Shown: in pieces, positions 32,201-41,037 of the stretch
Position numbering within the stretch: the first letter of the stretch is position 1
Layout: each line of letters begins with the position of its first letter
Assembly: GCA_905178155.1 (NCBI GenBank)
Contig: CAJINV010000011.1
Coordinates: 1,077,982 to 1,141,981, forward strand
Source of the DNA: Amoebophrya sp. A120
Lineage: Eukaryota > Sar > Dinophyceae > Syndiniales > Amoebophryaceae
DNA length: 64,000 bases
Direction of reading: 5' to 3'
Program-made: the position numbers and the translations under genes
The notes under the pieces: generated by a model
What the model saw: only the letters and a program-made list of their open reading frames with translations
What the model was told of the DNA's origin: nothing
Database searches by the model: none

Positions 32201-33592
32201 TGCTTGATCGATGGCATTTAGCACCCATCTTTGCGACCAGTAGTCAGGTTCCCACGGTCCAGTGAAGTCAAAATCAACTTGGTCATTGAATTTTTCAACT
32301 TTGTAGCATTCTTTCTTCGCTTTTGCATGTTGCGCGCCTTTGCTTTTCGCGAGATCGCAGGCAGGACATCGGACTACTATTCCTGGTAGACTACGATGTC
32401 CAGCACGCTGATGATCAAGAAGCATTTTCTCAGCCTTTGTCATCATAGTGGACTCTGTCTCGATCTCTTCGCACAACAAACCCTTTTCACCTGGATCTTC
32501 GTTGAACCCAAGTGCCACGGCCGGCAGCTTGGTTCCGATCCCTTTGTGAAGAAAAATTCTCTTTCCTGTCTTCCTACTTTGCAAGTAGTTGCCCCCTTCG
32601 TCGAAAACAACTCTATAGCCTTCTTTCTTCAGTTGCTCGACACTGAGGAGGGTCTGTGGAAGGAATGGATGGAATATTGCACGCTTGCAACCAAGTGCGT
32701 TTGGTTTCAATGTGCCAAAATATCCAGGGCCATCCAACTCTTTTCCGTCTGCTACAGTTATTCGCACTGGATTACTGTCGTCCCAAGATTCGAAAATCTC
32801 TGGTCGGCCCGACATGTGACTTGTTGCGCCACTGTCGCAAATTGCATCATCGACACAATTAAAAGCTGTTTCATGATTTCGGTGCTGCTCGTCCTTTTTA
32901 TTCCGATGAGCATCGCTCGCCTCGCGCACGTTCCTCAATGCTGATTCGCGAACGCTGTAGAGGTGTGCTAGCTTTCTTGCTGTGTACTCGGGCGAATGAT
33001 TTTGCTCGCTTTCTTTTGCTACGATTGAAAATACTGCATCTTGTGACAGATTGCATTTTTCAACTCGTTCGGCTTTGGACGCATCCGAATCATGAGATCG
33101 AGGAAATAAAATCTTACGGATTTCGCGATCGGTCGACTCTAGAGCCTGGACTTGTTGTGTCATATTTGCCATCTCTGGGGTTGCAAATTGCTCAGCAAGC
33201 TCCAGCTCTGCTCTTTTTCGTTTTCCTGTCAGCTGTCTCGTTGGACCAGCTGCATCATTGGTACAAATTTCATCTTCATTCTTATCGAGATTCGAGAATA
33301 AATCATCCATATCGATTAATGATGAAGAATCTGGATTGAAGATGTCAAGCTTGCTGTCGAACACACATTCATCTTTTTCAAGCAGACTCGTAGTCGCTGG
33401 TGGCTCATCACCAGGTGGTTGTTCTTTTTGTGGGGGGTTCTTTTGGGGGGGTATTTTTGTTAAAAATTTAGTTGAAAAACATCGCGAATAATTTGTATTA
33501 TAGCATCGAGTTTTCGTCAGCCGTAAGAATAGTTTTCTTACTTTTTGTAGTTTGTGTAACAAGCTACTTTTCTTCGAAACACCATCTAAGAC
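29231..33592 (-). CDS. pol: copia Pol polyprotein (protease, integrase, reverse transcriptase, RNase H)
   Basis: It is open from just after the gag TGA (33593-33595) to the stop at 29231; there is no ATG near the beginning, so it is probably made as a gag-pol fusion. Domains in order: aspartic protease with CDSGATSHMSG (catalytic Asp codon at 32834-32836); GAG-pre-integrase His/Cys region (HQRAGHRS...CPACDLAKSKG); integrase core with DFDFTGPW, DNAKEF and PYEPQENGKVERYN; a Lys/Glu-rich linker; reverse transcriptase with AVYVDDNIISG (about 30270-30290); RNase H with FCDADFAGC and NDNKSALALS, ending LADGLTKPLPG. Every catalytic motif is intact. Confidence 0.96.
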   Translation of the reverse strand, partial: VLDGVSKKSSLLHKLQKVRKLFLRLTKTRCYNTNYSRCFSTKFLTKIPPQKNPPQKEQPPGDEPPATTSLLEKDECVFDSKLDIFNPDSSSLIDMDDLFSNLDKNEDEICTNDAAGPTRQLTGKRKRAELELAEQFATPEMANMTQQVQALESTDREIRKILFPRSHDSDASKAERVEKCNLSQDAVFSIVAKESEQNHSPEYTARKLAHLYSVRESALRNVREASDAHRNKKDEQHRNHETAFNCVDDAICDSGATSHMSGRPEIFESWDDSNPVRITVADGKELDGPGYFGTLKPNALGCKRAIFHPFLPQTLLSVEQLKKEGYRVVFDEGGNYLQSRKTGKRIFLHKGIGTKLPAVALGFNEDPGEKGLLCEEIETESTMMTKAEKMLLDHQRAGHRSLPGIVVRCPACDLAKSKGAQHAKAKKECYKVEKFNDQVDFDFTGPWEPDYWSQRWVLNAIDQATSWPRSFICKSKAEAGAKLQVWINEEGPPKRVRSDNAKEFKEPGSTWKKTAQKQSPPIHTDYSAPYEPQENGKVERYNQTHQNGVRAMMVGVDKRMWSYAARTFSHIFARTPTAKGGESPFEKRFKRKPSIKYFRRFGCLVYAKDHSQKSKLEDRFTRGIFLGYAQENSTYLVGMWSADGRCKKSSKIRFGVHEVKCCKFDESVLVSKIDDLKPDADKLLIDFPNPARLGDSSQLVEPNVPAVDHDQSSRGQDAPRTDRSKDEEDADKRSSKEKETVENDEGKSFEGGEQPEEGGEENQNPNQDWLDLFSEEAPEKSPKQKKKAENGNRKRKSNTVDADEKENETQEAPRILVEGPTRKKLRKKGRGHDKKKRKERNDKGQSRGPRAKKRQKVNLVSSSDLLKDLPMEFEKEAEAIFQIRHELEEDETPYLFGLQHTWAKCLESPDAIKWIESDTKERLALEEANTWRHATAEDIKEMGDKLEIIPTVCIYTKKRDGRYKCRLVALGNRQKLSLQGEIYSPTVSHAANRYLLVEAAARGWKVRQFDISNAFVRAALGDEIVLCRLPKHNSWSKNKEKGDVVRLLKSLYGLKISPRRWYDEYSGRLKKLGWVVSEHEPGLFKKFAKDKQGKEQELWLAVYVDDNIISGEDDDLVAAEMNAILAEFPGKEILAEYDKEGNEIRDLLGAKLTFNAKKRVMKITCEDAIDKLLEKFHMKDCRAVVSPCLPNSHADLDSPSNSTFPIRSLVGGMLYISCVARPDIAFAVQRVATQVASPTDQTVKDAKRILAYLKGTKSQGLEYSKQQEKKFKEIYTKAAELENKEYRDTIAFCDADFAGCSVSFRSTSGTILYRRGVPICWKSKRQSIRATSTMEAEYCAMYDCVRMTMDQGYLNWFSEQESGSLPLIFNDNKSALALSQTTVATKRSKHMSLRLHLVRDYVKDLCYVNTDINLADGLTKPLPGEKYIQIFKAPARKANEVFAKAHFVDFNNL

Positions 33593-34741
33593 TCAGTATT
33601 TCCTACCCTTCTTTCCTTTTCCTTTCTTACCTCCACCCTTCGGCTTGTCGTTGCCCTTGCGAACAGTATTCGTGTTGTTACCCTTACCGGAATTTTTGTT
33701 GGAAGATTTGTTATTGACCTTATTGCCGTTTTTGTACCAGCAATCCTTGGTGTTATGTGATTCCGAATTGCAATTCGAACACCACTTGGAATCTCCTGCG
33801 TAATTGGCCGCATGACTGTCGTCATTGCTACCAGCAGTGTGATTCTGGGTCAAGTTCGGATTTTGCGCGATCAGATTCGCAGCGGCTTGCTGGATCAGAC
33901 TCGGCTTCTCTTTCTTCAACATATTGGAGAACATCTGCTTCTCTCGGTTCTTCTGAACGTGATCCGGGCGCGGGCCATGCTGGTTGCGAGAATTCTTGTT
34001 GCGGACCAGATTAGCCTTGTGCTTCGTGGTCTCTCCGTTGCTAGACAGAGCGCGTTCTTCCTCGACCATATGATTCTTGGTTTCTTCGAAACTGAATCCA
34101 TTAGCCAAGGCACGCTTGTTGCACTCATCGAATTCCTCGCGCATGTTCCCGAAGATACAGTGATAGCGTAACTCTTCGGCCGTAACTTTAGCGCCCAGTT
34201 TGAAATTCCAGAAGTTCTTCAGTTTGTCAATATGTTCTTCCACGGTTTCATCTTCACCCTGCTTGCTGTTGAAATATTCCTTGATCAACATGCGGCGGGC
34301 ACCGGCGGTCTGCGGGTTAGCCTTTTCCTTGATCTGAAGCATCAACCAGACTACACACGCGTCAGCCCCGGGCTCTTCCTGAATGTCCTGAGCTTTGGCT
34401 CGGGCCTTTCCGGTTAAGGATTTGAATACTGTACCATACAACTTCGCGTAAGCTGAGCGCACTTCGGTTGTGTAGGTGGGCCAGAAGTCGTTTTCGTGTT
34501 TGCCGTCAGCAACCCACTGGTCGCAGGCTAACTGATCGACCTCATCCCACTTGTCCATGCAGACTTTTCCTTCTAAGTCCTCTTTGAACTGGGGACCGAT
34601 GTTCAACGAGAACGCCTGAGCGATCACGCTACCCTTGAACGTCTGGAAGTCCTTTCCAGTTTCTCCCTCGTGTTCCGCGTCGTACAGCATTCCGACGGTG
34701 CCGGAAGTGCTCGGACGATGGTCATCACCCGGCGCCCCCAT
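33593..34741 (-). CDS. gag: copia Gag
   Basis: 382 residues from ATG (34741 reading down) to TGA (33595-33593). The N-terminal two thirds resemble a UBN2-type Gag helical domain (EEHIDKLKNFWNFKLGAKVT). A CCHC zinc knuckle, WCSNCNSESHNTKDCW, has C-x2-C-x4-H-x4-C spacing and sits near residue 320. The tail is Lys/Asn/Gly-rich. Gag packages the element's RNA into cytoplasmic particles. The TGA is followed in the same frame by pol. Confidence 0.93.
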   Translation of the reverse strand: MGAPGDDHRPSTSGTVGMLYDAEHEGETGKDFQTFKGSVIAQAFSLNIGPQFKEDLEGKVCMDKWDEVDQLACDQWVADGKHENDFWPTYTTEVRSAYAKLYGTVFKSLTGKARAKAQDIQEEPGADACVVWLMLQIKEKANPQTAGARRMLIKEYFNSKQGEDETVEEHIDKLKNFWNFKLGAKVTAEELRYHCIFGNMREEFDECNKRALANGFSFEETKNHMVEEERALSSNGETTKHKANLVRNKNSRNQHGPRPDHVQKNREKQMFSNMLKKEKPSLIQQAAANLIAQNPNLTQNHTAGSNDDSHAANYAGDSKWCSNCNSESHNTKDCWYKNGNKVNNKSSNKNSGKGNNTNTVRKGNDKPKGGGKKGKGKKGRKY

Positions 34742-35604
34742 CTTTTCACGATGAGCACGCGCGTCGCGGTTGTGTCGTCTGTTGTACTCGGTACACGCGT
34801 AGGCGGCTACCTGTACAAGAAATTTGCAATCGAATTCAGATGGTATTCAGCATTTCAAATGCGATCATCTTGTTGAATTCACGATGCAATTACAGACAAA
34901 ATCAGAATTACGCTTAGACTTCTATTTTCAAAAACCGATGTAATTCAGTACCTTTTTCGTGGCCTGCTGTCGGGTCCTTGCTCTTGTACCGGCCTGCTGC
35001 TCGGTACGTTAAATCCGCCGCCCAAAACTGTAATAGTTTTTGTTGGGGAGGATTAACATGCGATTTTTGTGCTCTTGCCATGTGTGCTCGCATTCAAAAT
35101 TTCCAATGATTTTAGAAAACAGACCGAAAATAAGTACAATTTTAGTACCTGTCTTGTTCCTCGCTCGATGCTTCGGCAAAGGTTACGGGCTTCGTAGCGC
35201 GCACCTTTGGTCGCTTTGTCTCTCTTGCACCTGTGTAGGTGTATGATTACAAATTCTCTCTTACTTTCAAACAGCCTCTGACCGTGTATCAGCAATTGAT
35301 ATCACGGCAGCAAATCACCACTGTTGGTTGATTTGAACTCGGTGGCTGGGGGTTATTTTGCCTAAATTTTTAGTTCAAATTCAAACAAAAATTCTATTCA
35401 AAAACACTACCAAAAATTCAAAATTTTCTTTATTTTTCTTCGTGCTTTTAGTACCTTCCTGCGGGTCTTGGTGTGGTTGGTGGTTTGGTTCTGGTCCTGG
35501 CTTGGTAGGTGTTGTCGTGTTGCGGGGGGACCAGGCTTGGTAGTTGTTGTCGTGTTGGCACTGGTCGTGTCTTGGTGTCAGCGCTCAAGGCTGTGCCGGT
35601 ATAA
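34742..35604 (-). other. 5' leader of the copia element with possible primer-binding site
   Basis: 863 bp between LTR and gag. The bases next to the LTR read TTATACCGGCACAGCC on the minus strand; this lacks the TGG start of a classical tRNA 3'-end site, so an internal tRNA fragment primer (as in Drosophila copia) is possible. A run of GGTTTGG/CTTGGTAGTTGTTGTCGTG-like repeats lies at 35460-35580. Confidence 0.6.
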
Positions 35605-36070
35605 TGTCAACCGAATTTTCACGGTGTGAAGACAATCAACGACGAAGAAACGCGGGCGGTGTGAACACTGGCCATCTTGCATGTCAAGCAGAATCTAGGT
35701 GGGATTCAGTGTTTCTAAGTCGCAATCAATCTATGGTGACTATCGTCACAGCCTGTGGGGAAAAATTTAGCGTTCCGAACAACACACAAATTTTGACGTC
35801 TCAGTCAGGGGGTAAAACATGAAAGTTCAAATTTATTTTAATCACCCTAAATTTATGAGAAATCCGATCAACCATCGTTGATCATCACTAGCTTACAGTG
35901 TGGGATTTGAATGAACTTCGTTTTTGGTTCATTTGTATGAACATGCTGATTTCACTTGGGATCCAAATTTGAACGACAAATTTAGAGCCTGATTTCAATG
36001 AGCATTCAATTTAGGTCGTAGGGAATTTGCTTGGCTTATGATCCTGGTGGATTTCATATCTTGCCTAACA
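35605..36070 (-). repeat. 5' LTR of the copia element (right end on the + strand)
   Basis: 466 bp, the partner of 28686-29151. It should hold the element's promoter and polyadenylation signals; I cannot place a TATA box with confidence. Confidence 0.97.
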
Positions 36071-36075
36071 AATAC
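36071..36075 (+). repeat. Target-site duplication, right copy (AATAC)
   Basis: AATAC directly follows CTAACA at the right LTR end and matches 28681-28685. Confidence 0.9.
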
Positions 36076-36089
36076 AAAGAAACAGAAAG

Positions 36090-36247
36090 TACAGAAACGG
36101 ATCCCAATGTGGTACTATATTTCCGACAGCAGCAGGTTGATGAACATGAAAATAAAACTTGCCGTACTGATACTGTGGTGGTATTCGTTTCGTTGTTTTC
36201 TCAGACACGCAGCAGAAGATCTTGAACAAACATATTACCGGTGCTGA
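36090..36247 (+). CDS. Probable last exon of the gene split by the copia element
   Basis: An acceptor-like AG (ACAGAAAG|TACAG) opens a frame RIPMWYYISDSSRLMNMKIK followed by LAVLILWWYSF, a membrane-like segment, and ends in EQTYYRC at TGA 36247. It joins the upstream exon in phase 1 if the donor is GTATTTTC at about 28609. Direction and spacing fit one gene with the transposon in its intron. Confidence 0.4.
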
Positions 36248-36891
36248 GAGAACCGCACGTCGCTGTCTGATCAAAATCTAAATTTTCGAAGCAGGATCAT
36301 GACGGATCCGATGAATTGCCTTTTCTTGCAGGACCTACTTGTTCCAGAGCCAAAATCAAGATCCATGAAATGTTTTAGCCCTTGTAGTCCATCTCGGTGA
36401 TAATTGCGCCAATTTGTCTGCTCAATTTTTTGTAACTCTACCTCTAGTACACCGCCGCCCCCACAGATGAAAAATAAACATGAAATCCACGATGCTTGTC
36501 CAGCACTTCCACTGACTTCTCTTTCCTACTACCAGGTAGTGTTTTTTGGGTAGTGTTGCAAAGAACCTTGTGGATGAAATCGGCTCCTGGTGAGGACTCG
36601 GAACTCGATCTTATTTTGGATTGCCTCTACTTCTGACGATCAGGAAAGACAACTGTTGGCCAGTGCTTGGTATTCTAGGTGCTGGGGAAGCTGCAGAGTA
36701 CACATTCTAACGCACAACTACATTCGCGACCTTCTTCTGACCACGGAAAAATCTTCGTCCCCAGGCCCTCATGAACAAATATTTCTAAAAAGTTGTTTGT
36801 CACTTCTTTTCGCGACCCGACAGACTTTCCCCACAACCATTCCCCGTAGATTTCGACTCCCCCCCTTCTGGGCATATTCTTTTATCCCGAA
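36248..36891 (+). other. Intergenic region
   Basis: About 640 bp, nothing supportable except the probable TRM10 leader at its end. Confidence 0.5.
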
Positions 36892-38685
36892 ATGTTACCG
36901 TCAACTGCTCCGACCGACCCGGCTCCGCAAGGTCAAGCGACATCAACAGCTGCAGCAACATGCGAGGCTACTAGCGACCAGCCCGTCGTAAAAACGGAAG
37001 CACCTTCTGCTGTGCCACCACCAGCCCCAACCACGGACGCTGCAACAGTGGCAGGAGAGTCCCCTGCCTCGTCCCCGTCTCCAGCTTCGACGACAACTCC
37101 CGCTATGGTTGAAGAAGTGCCGCTCGCGAAAATGAAAAATGACCTACCTGCGGAGCACGCGGGAAGCTGCCATAAGGAAAGCCACCAGGATGAAGGACGA
37201 CCTGTACTACCTGAACCTGCTGCCGCTCAACAGGTCGGACAAGACCAGCATGCTGCAAATGCACCAGCTTCATCTGTAGAGCCGAAGAAGATATCCGTTG
37301 CGCCGGGCGTATGGATAAAGGAGCAGGCGATCCCCACAAAGGCGAACCCGGAATCGAAAAACTCCATAAAGAAACGCCAGAAAGCCGAGGAATATGCGTC
37401 TAAGAAGAAGGAGTTGAAACGACAGAGAAAGGAGAAAGCCAAACAGAACAAGCAGGAAAGGAAGTTGCAGGGTCAGGAACAGCGTCCAAGAGGTAATGAA
37501 AACGATGGCGACGAGGAGAATGAAAATCAAAGCGTTTTCGATCCGAATATCAGGCTCCCCGGACAGAAACCTCCAGACCAGCCTCTCCGGCCGGGGAAAA
37601 AGGAGAAGCGGGAATTTTTGAAGCAGAAAGCGGAGAAGAACTGCCGGATTTTGATCGACTGCGACTGGGAAAAGTTGATGACGGACAAGGAGGTGAAATC
37701 TCTCGCTTCGCAACTGATGTACAGCTTTTCGCGGAACAAAATCGCGGAGGAGCCGTGCAACTTTCTGTTATCGAAATGCAGCGGTCTGGTGAAGGAGAAT
37801 TTGAACTGTATCGTCGGGAGCGAAAACTGGCCGTGCTTCACGAGGTTCGAGGAATGTCTGCTGGCGAAAAACTTTGGCGCAACAAATCTTCCCTCCAGTG
37901 AGGAACCGGCTGCAACGAGTACCACCGCAGTAGTTTCCTCCACCGCTGCTACAGTTCCAGTTGAGACGAGTCCGGCAGCGAGCGGAAATTATAAAGAAGG
38001 TGATGCAACTAACGAGATGAAAGAGGATGTCGTGATGGCAGACGCGGAGGGCGAAGGTCAACATCGGGAGGAAACAAGCGCGGTACAACCACTACCACCA
38101 GCTTTTAGTTCGTCGTCCACCAACACGACCTCCTCCTCCAAGCAGTGTCCGTTCCTAACCCGGGAAAAGACCGTCTACCTCACGGCGGACACGGACGATG
38201 TTTTGACCGAAATCGACCCGGACACCACGTATATCATTGGCGGCGTTGTTGACCGAAACCGCCTGAAAAACGCGTCCAAGCAGAAGGCCGACCATTTTAA
38301 CATCAGAACGCAGCGCCTGCCGATTGCGGAGTATATTGAAAGTAACATGGGGTCGTTTTCCAAAGTCCTGACGGTCAACCACGTCGTGGAGATCCTCCTC
38401 GAGTTTCAGCGCACCAAGGACTGGACGGTGTCTTTAGAGGCGGTGTTACCGAAACGGAGAAAGGACCAGGGTGAACGAGAGGAGGAAGCGAGAAAAGCCG
38501 CGAAGGAACGGGAAGCCGAGGTTGCGGAGAAGGAGAACGAAGGGGAAAAACTGGAGAAGCAGGGCGGTGAAGATGTTGCTAATGCACCTCCTTCTGAACA
38601 ACCTTTGAAAGCTGCAGTCCAAACTGGTGATATTGACACCAAGGTTGATGGTGCTACCAGCAGCGCCATTGCTGAAGCCAAATAA
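36892..38685 (+). CDS. TRM10: tRNA (guanine-9-N1)-methyltransferase, TRM10 family
   Basis: A single exon of 597 residues. The SPOUT methyltransferase domain is split by a Thr/Ser/Glu-rich insertion. Its first half (about 245-330) has NCRILIDCDWEKLMTDKEVK. Its second half (about 427-525) has VYLTADTDDVLTEIDPDTTYIIGGVVDRNR, RTQRLPIAEYI, VLTVNHVVEILLEF and TKDW. Asp454 in GGVVDRN corresponds to the catalytic Asp of yeast Trm10. A Lys/Arg-rich region (about 160-200) before the domain is typical and helps bind tRNA. The enzyme uses S-adenosylmethionine to methylate N1 of purine 9. The Ala/Pro/Thr-rich N-terminus and Lys/Glu-rich C-terminus are extra. Confidence 0.95.
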   Translation: MLPSTAPTDPAPQGQATSTAAATCEATSDQPVVKTEAPSAVPPPAPTTDAATVAGESPASSPSPASTTTPAMVEEVPLAKMKNDLPAEHAGSCHKESHQDEGRPVLPEPAAAQQVGQDQHAANAPASSVEPKKISVAPGVWIKEQAIPTKANPESKNSIKKRQKAEEYASKKKELKRQRKEKAKQNKQERKLQGQEQRPRGNENDGDEENENQSVFDPNIRLPGQKPPDQPLRPGKKEKREFLKQKAEKNCRILIDCDWEKLMTDKEVKSLASQLMYSFSRNKIAEEPCNFLLSKCSGLVKENLNCIVGSENWPCFTRFEECLLAKNFGATNLPSSEEPAATSTTAVVSSTAATVPVETSPAASGNYKEGDATNEMKEDVVMADAEGEGQHREETSAVQPLPPAFSSSSTNTTSSSKQCPFLTREKTVYLTADTDDVLTEIDPDTTYIIGGVVDRNRLKNASKQKADHFNIRTQRLPIAEYIESNMGSFSKVLTVNHVVEILLEFQRTKDWTVSLEAVLPKRRKDQGEREEEARKAAKEREAEVAEKENEGEKLEKQGGEDVANAPPSEQPLKAAVQTGDIDTKVDGATSSAIAEAK

Positions 38686-39370
38686 ATGAAATTATCACGT
38701 GCGACAAGTCAACAACATCTACTAACGCATTAGCCTTCACGCTCTGGCTTTTTTAGGGTGAGTGAAATGTTTTTTGGAACAACTGCGCGCTCGCACAGCT
38801 GCGCACGATGTTGGCGCCGTTCCATTCCCAAAGTCACAGACTTTATCGCCCGGTGTTCACTTTCTATCTATTTCAAAGGACTTTCGAAACACGACGAATA
38901 TCAGTACATCGGAGGGATGTAGTTGCGCTTCAAGCATTTACTCTCTCTTCTGTTGAATCAAGATTTGCCGTACCTCTTTCTCACCGTCTTATGCCGTCGT
39001 TCGTGAACAATGCTTCATTCAGCATGTTGATGTTTTTTCAATCACAACTCAGGTAGCGTCGTTTCGTGTTTGTTGTTTCTCCCGCTGTACATGTTGCGCG
39101 CGTTGGTTTTCGGCCGAAGTTCAACATCTACCAGCCGGAATGGAAACAAGACTGCAAAAACTGCAGGAGCAGCGACAGTGTTTGGGAGTGGCCCACCTCG
39201 TGGTCCTGATGCGGCATTAAAGCGGGTGGTCGCAGCTGCGCGACCAAACTCAGCCTGCTCCGAGAAAATCGTGTATCTCGCTGTGGACTGAGTCGTCGTG
39301 GAAAACAAGAAACTACGACGAGCAGGCAGGCATTGACATTGATTCACATTCCTCGAAAGCAACAATTAGC
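38686..39370 (+). other. Intergenic region with a possible two-exon small gene
   Basis: A frame at 38808-39056 and a Ser/Arg/Ala-rich frame at 39070-39291 (LPLYMLRALVFGRSSTSTSR) flank an acceptor-like CACAACTCAG at about 39054. The second begins with a hydrophobic stretch. Neither is convincing enough to call as a gene. Confidence 0.35.
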
Positions 39371-41037
39371 ATGACCTACAAGTGTATCTTCACGACGAAA
39401 ATGCGGGGCGAGTTGATGCGCATGGCCAAGCACGACCTGTACTCTCCTTATGTAGGTCAATTCCCAACGACCCTAAATCACTATGATCGCATTCACAAAA
39501 AGAAAAAAGAGCCGGCGCAGATTGTGCCGGGCGATTCGGATGGTAAGCAGAAGCAAAGCCGCCCACCACCAGAGGCAGGCGCGCTAGGAATTTCCGTTGG
39601 CGGCCGCGTTGCGGCGGCCCGCGCCACACCATTCGCACTTGGCCCAGCGCTCCGGCGGCATTCCCTGGAGCCGTTGCTGGGGGGTGCAGGGCCGAGCCAC
39701 TCGTTGCTGTGGTCGCATTAGCGAGCGGCCCACAGCAACGATAGCACGCATAGCACGCACAGCACGCATAGCACGCACAGCACCGTGCGCGGGCCAAAAT
39801 TGTGTGCTATGTGTGCTGTGGCACCCCCGACACAGCAAACATAGCAAGCATAGCACGCATAGTACGCATAGCAACGAGTGGGCATTAGGCCGATTCTCTG
39901 CGACCCTGACTGCGCGCAGCAGGCGGGGGCGCGGCCGCAGTAGGACTAGGGTGCCAGGGGGCCCAACTGGAGCAGCCGCTTATCCAGCGAACAGCGAGGA
40001 GCTCTACACTGCAGCCGTGGGAGTTCTAATGACCCGGGGGCGTGCCACGATGCAGGGCGACAATTCAGCACTCGCTCCAGATTCGACAGCCATTTTTTTT
40101 TTCTTGTATTGCAATCATAGCACAGAAGGGTCGTTGGGAAATTGGCCTACTCGACTCTCCCAACGGGACCGCAGCGCGGCGCCGGCGGGCGTTTGAAGCT
40201 GCGCTCACGGGAGCAGATGGTGAAGATGCCGCAGGAGCTTCTTCTACACCTTCGTCCTCTTCCCGGGACCCTGGTTCTTACGATGGGGCAGGTGCATCCG
40301 GTGGCACGGCTACTTCTTTCGCAGAAAAGCGGCGCGCGATGGAGCAAGACACAGCACGAACTAGCAAGAGGCCGTTCGATTACCTGCACGTCGTTGCGGA
40401 CGAGCAACAGGAGGAGACTAGTAGGAAAAGGCAGGATCTTCATGCGGCCAAAAACGATGAACAAAGACAAACCCACGAGCAAGATGTGGAATCTGCTGGC
40501 GCGGAGGGCAGCGAAAAGACGAAAAATAAATCCGACGCGCCTCACAAGAACCCGCGTGAGAAGAAAACACGGCCGCTGACCTGGGACGGCAAGCGGGTGG
40601 ACGGTGACCGGGAGTGGGACTTTGAAAAGGAAAAAGACGACGAAAATTGGGCGAAGCTCACCAACAAGGAGCACCTGATCCGCAGCGCGACGGCGGACGC
40701 GCCTGGGTTTGACCAGCATCAGGCCACCTGTGCGCACCGCGACTGGGCCTTCGTGCGAAACATGCTGCGCAGGAAAAGCTATGCATTGCAAAAAAATTAT
40801 CGCACTCGTACTGATTGCAATAGCAATCTCGCACGACGATACATCTTTTTTGTCCCTGATTCTCCATGAAAATTCTCCTTTAGCCGAAATTTCTGATGCA
40901 CCTGTAACCACCAGTGGCAGTGCGATAGTTTTGCAATGCATAAGAGTAACATGTTGTGGAGTGCGAAGAGCGACCCGTACTTTGACCGCATGCGGAGTAT
41001 GAAACCCAGGGGGTACAAGATGAACAAGAGCGGATGA
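39371..41037 (+). CDS. Uncharacterised 254-residue charged protein split by two introner-like elements
   Basis: ATG 39371 (MTYKCIFTTKMRGELMRMAK). Exons 39371-39447, 40161-40764 and 40954-41037 total 255 codons ending in TGA. Both joins fall inside direct repeats and give DLYS|PNGTAARRRR and FVRNM|LWSAKSDPYFD. The middle is rich in Glu, Lys, Ser and Ala. The ordered C-terminal part (REKKTRPLTWDGKRVDGDRE...HRDWAFVRNMLWSAKSDPYF) ends in RGYKMNKSG. No family is recognised; the basic, charged make-up could suit a nuclear or RNA-associated protein, which is only a guess. Confidence 0.65.
39448..40160 (+). mobile_element. Large introner-like element IE-6 (713 nt, direct repeat ACTCTCC)
   Basis: ACTCTCC lies at 39441-39447 and 40154-40160. 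The inverted ends are about 40 bp: GTAGGTCAATTCCCAACGAC then CCT...ACTATGATCGCA at left, and TGCAATCATAG...AGGGTCG then TTGGGAAATTGGCCTAC at right. The interior is GC-rich with a 9-10-bp tandem repeat. The two flanking frames differ and are reconciled only by joining in the repeat. No GT-AG pair fits. Confidence 0.85.
39725..39875 (+). repeat. Short tandem repeat AGCACGCAT/AGCACGCAC inside IE-6
   Basis: At least ten degenerate 9-10-bp units (AGCACGCATAGCACGCACAG) in two blocks, separated by a segment with the complementary GTGCTATGTGTGCTGTGGC, so the RNA could fold back on itself. Confidence 0.75.
40765..40953 (+). mobile_element. Introner-like element IE-7 (189 nt, direct repeat AACATG)
   Basis: AACATG lies at 40759-40764 and 40948-40953 (extending to AACATGCTG/AACATGTTG with one mismatch). 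Inverted arms are CTATGCATTGCAAAA (about 40779) and TTTTGCAATGCATAAG (about 40929-40944), with GCGCAC/GTGCGATAG further in. It contains in-frame stops, so it must be removed. The ends are not GT-AG. Confidence 0.8.

Larger units (their letters stand above)
28686..36070 (-). mobile_element. Complete Ty1/copia LTR retrotransposon, 7,385 bp
   Basis: Two 466-bp LTRs differ at only two positions and are flanked by the 5-bp duplication AATAC. Read on the minus strand the order is LTR, 863-bp leader, gag, pol (protease, integrase, reverse transcriptase, RNase H), polypurine tract, LTR. Integrase before reverse transcriptase defines the copia order. Both coding regions lack frameshifts; the only break is an in-frame TGA between gag and pol. 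Low LTR divergence implies recent insertion. It lies antisense to the host gene and is less GC-rich than host exons. Confidence 0.97.

Noticed and set aside
36590-36991. 133-codon frame overlapping the TRM10 start
   Set aside because: Overlaps a well-supported coding start in another frame.
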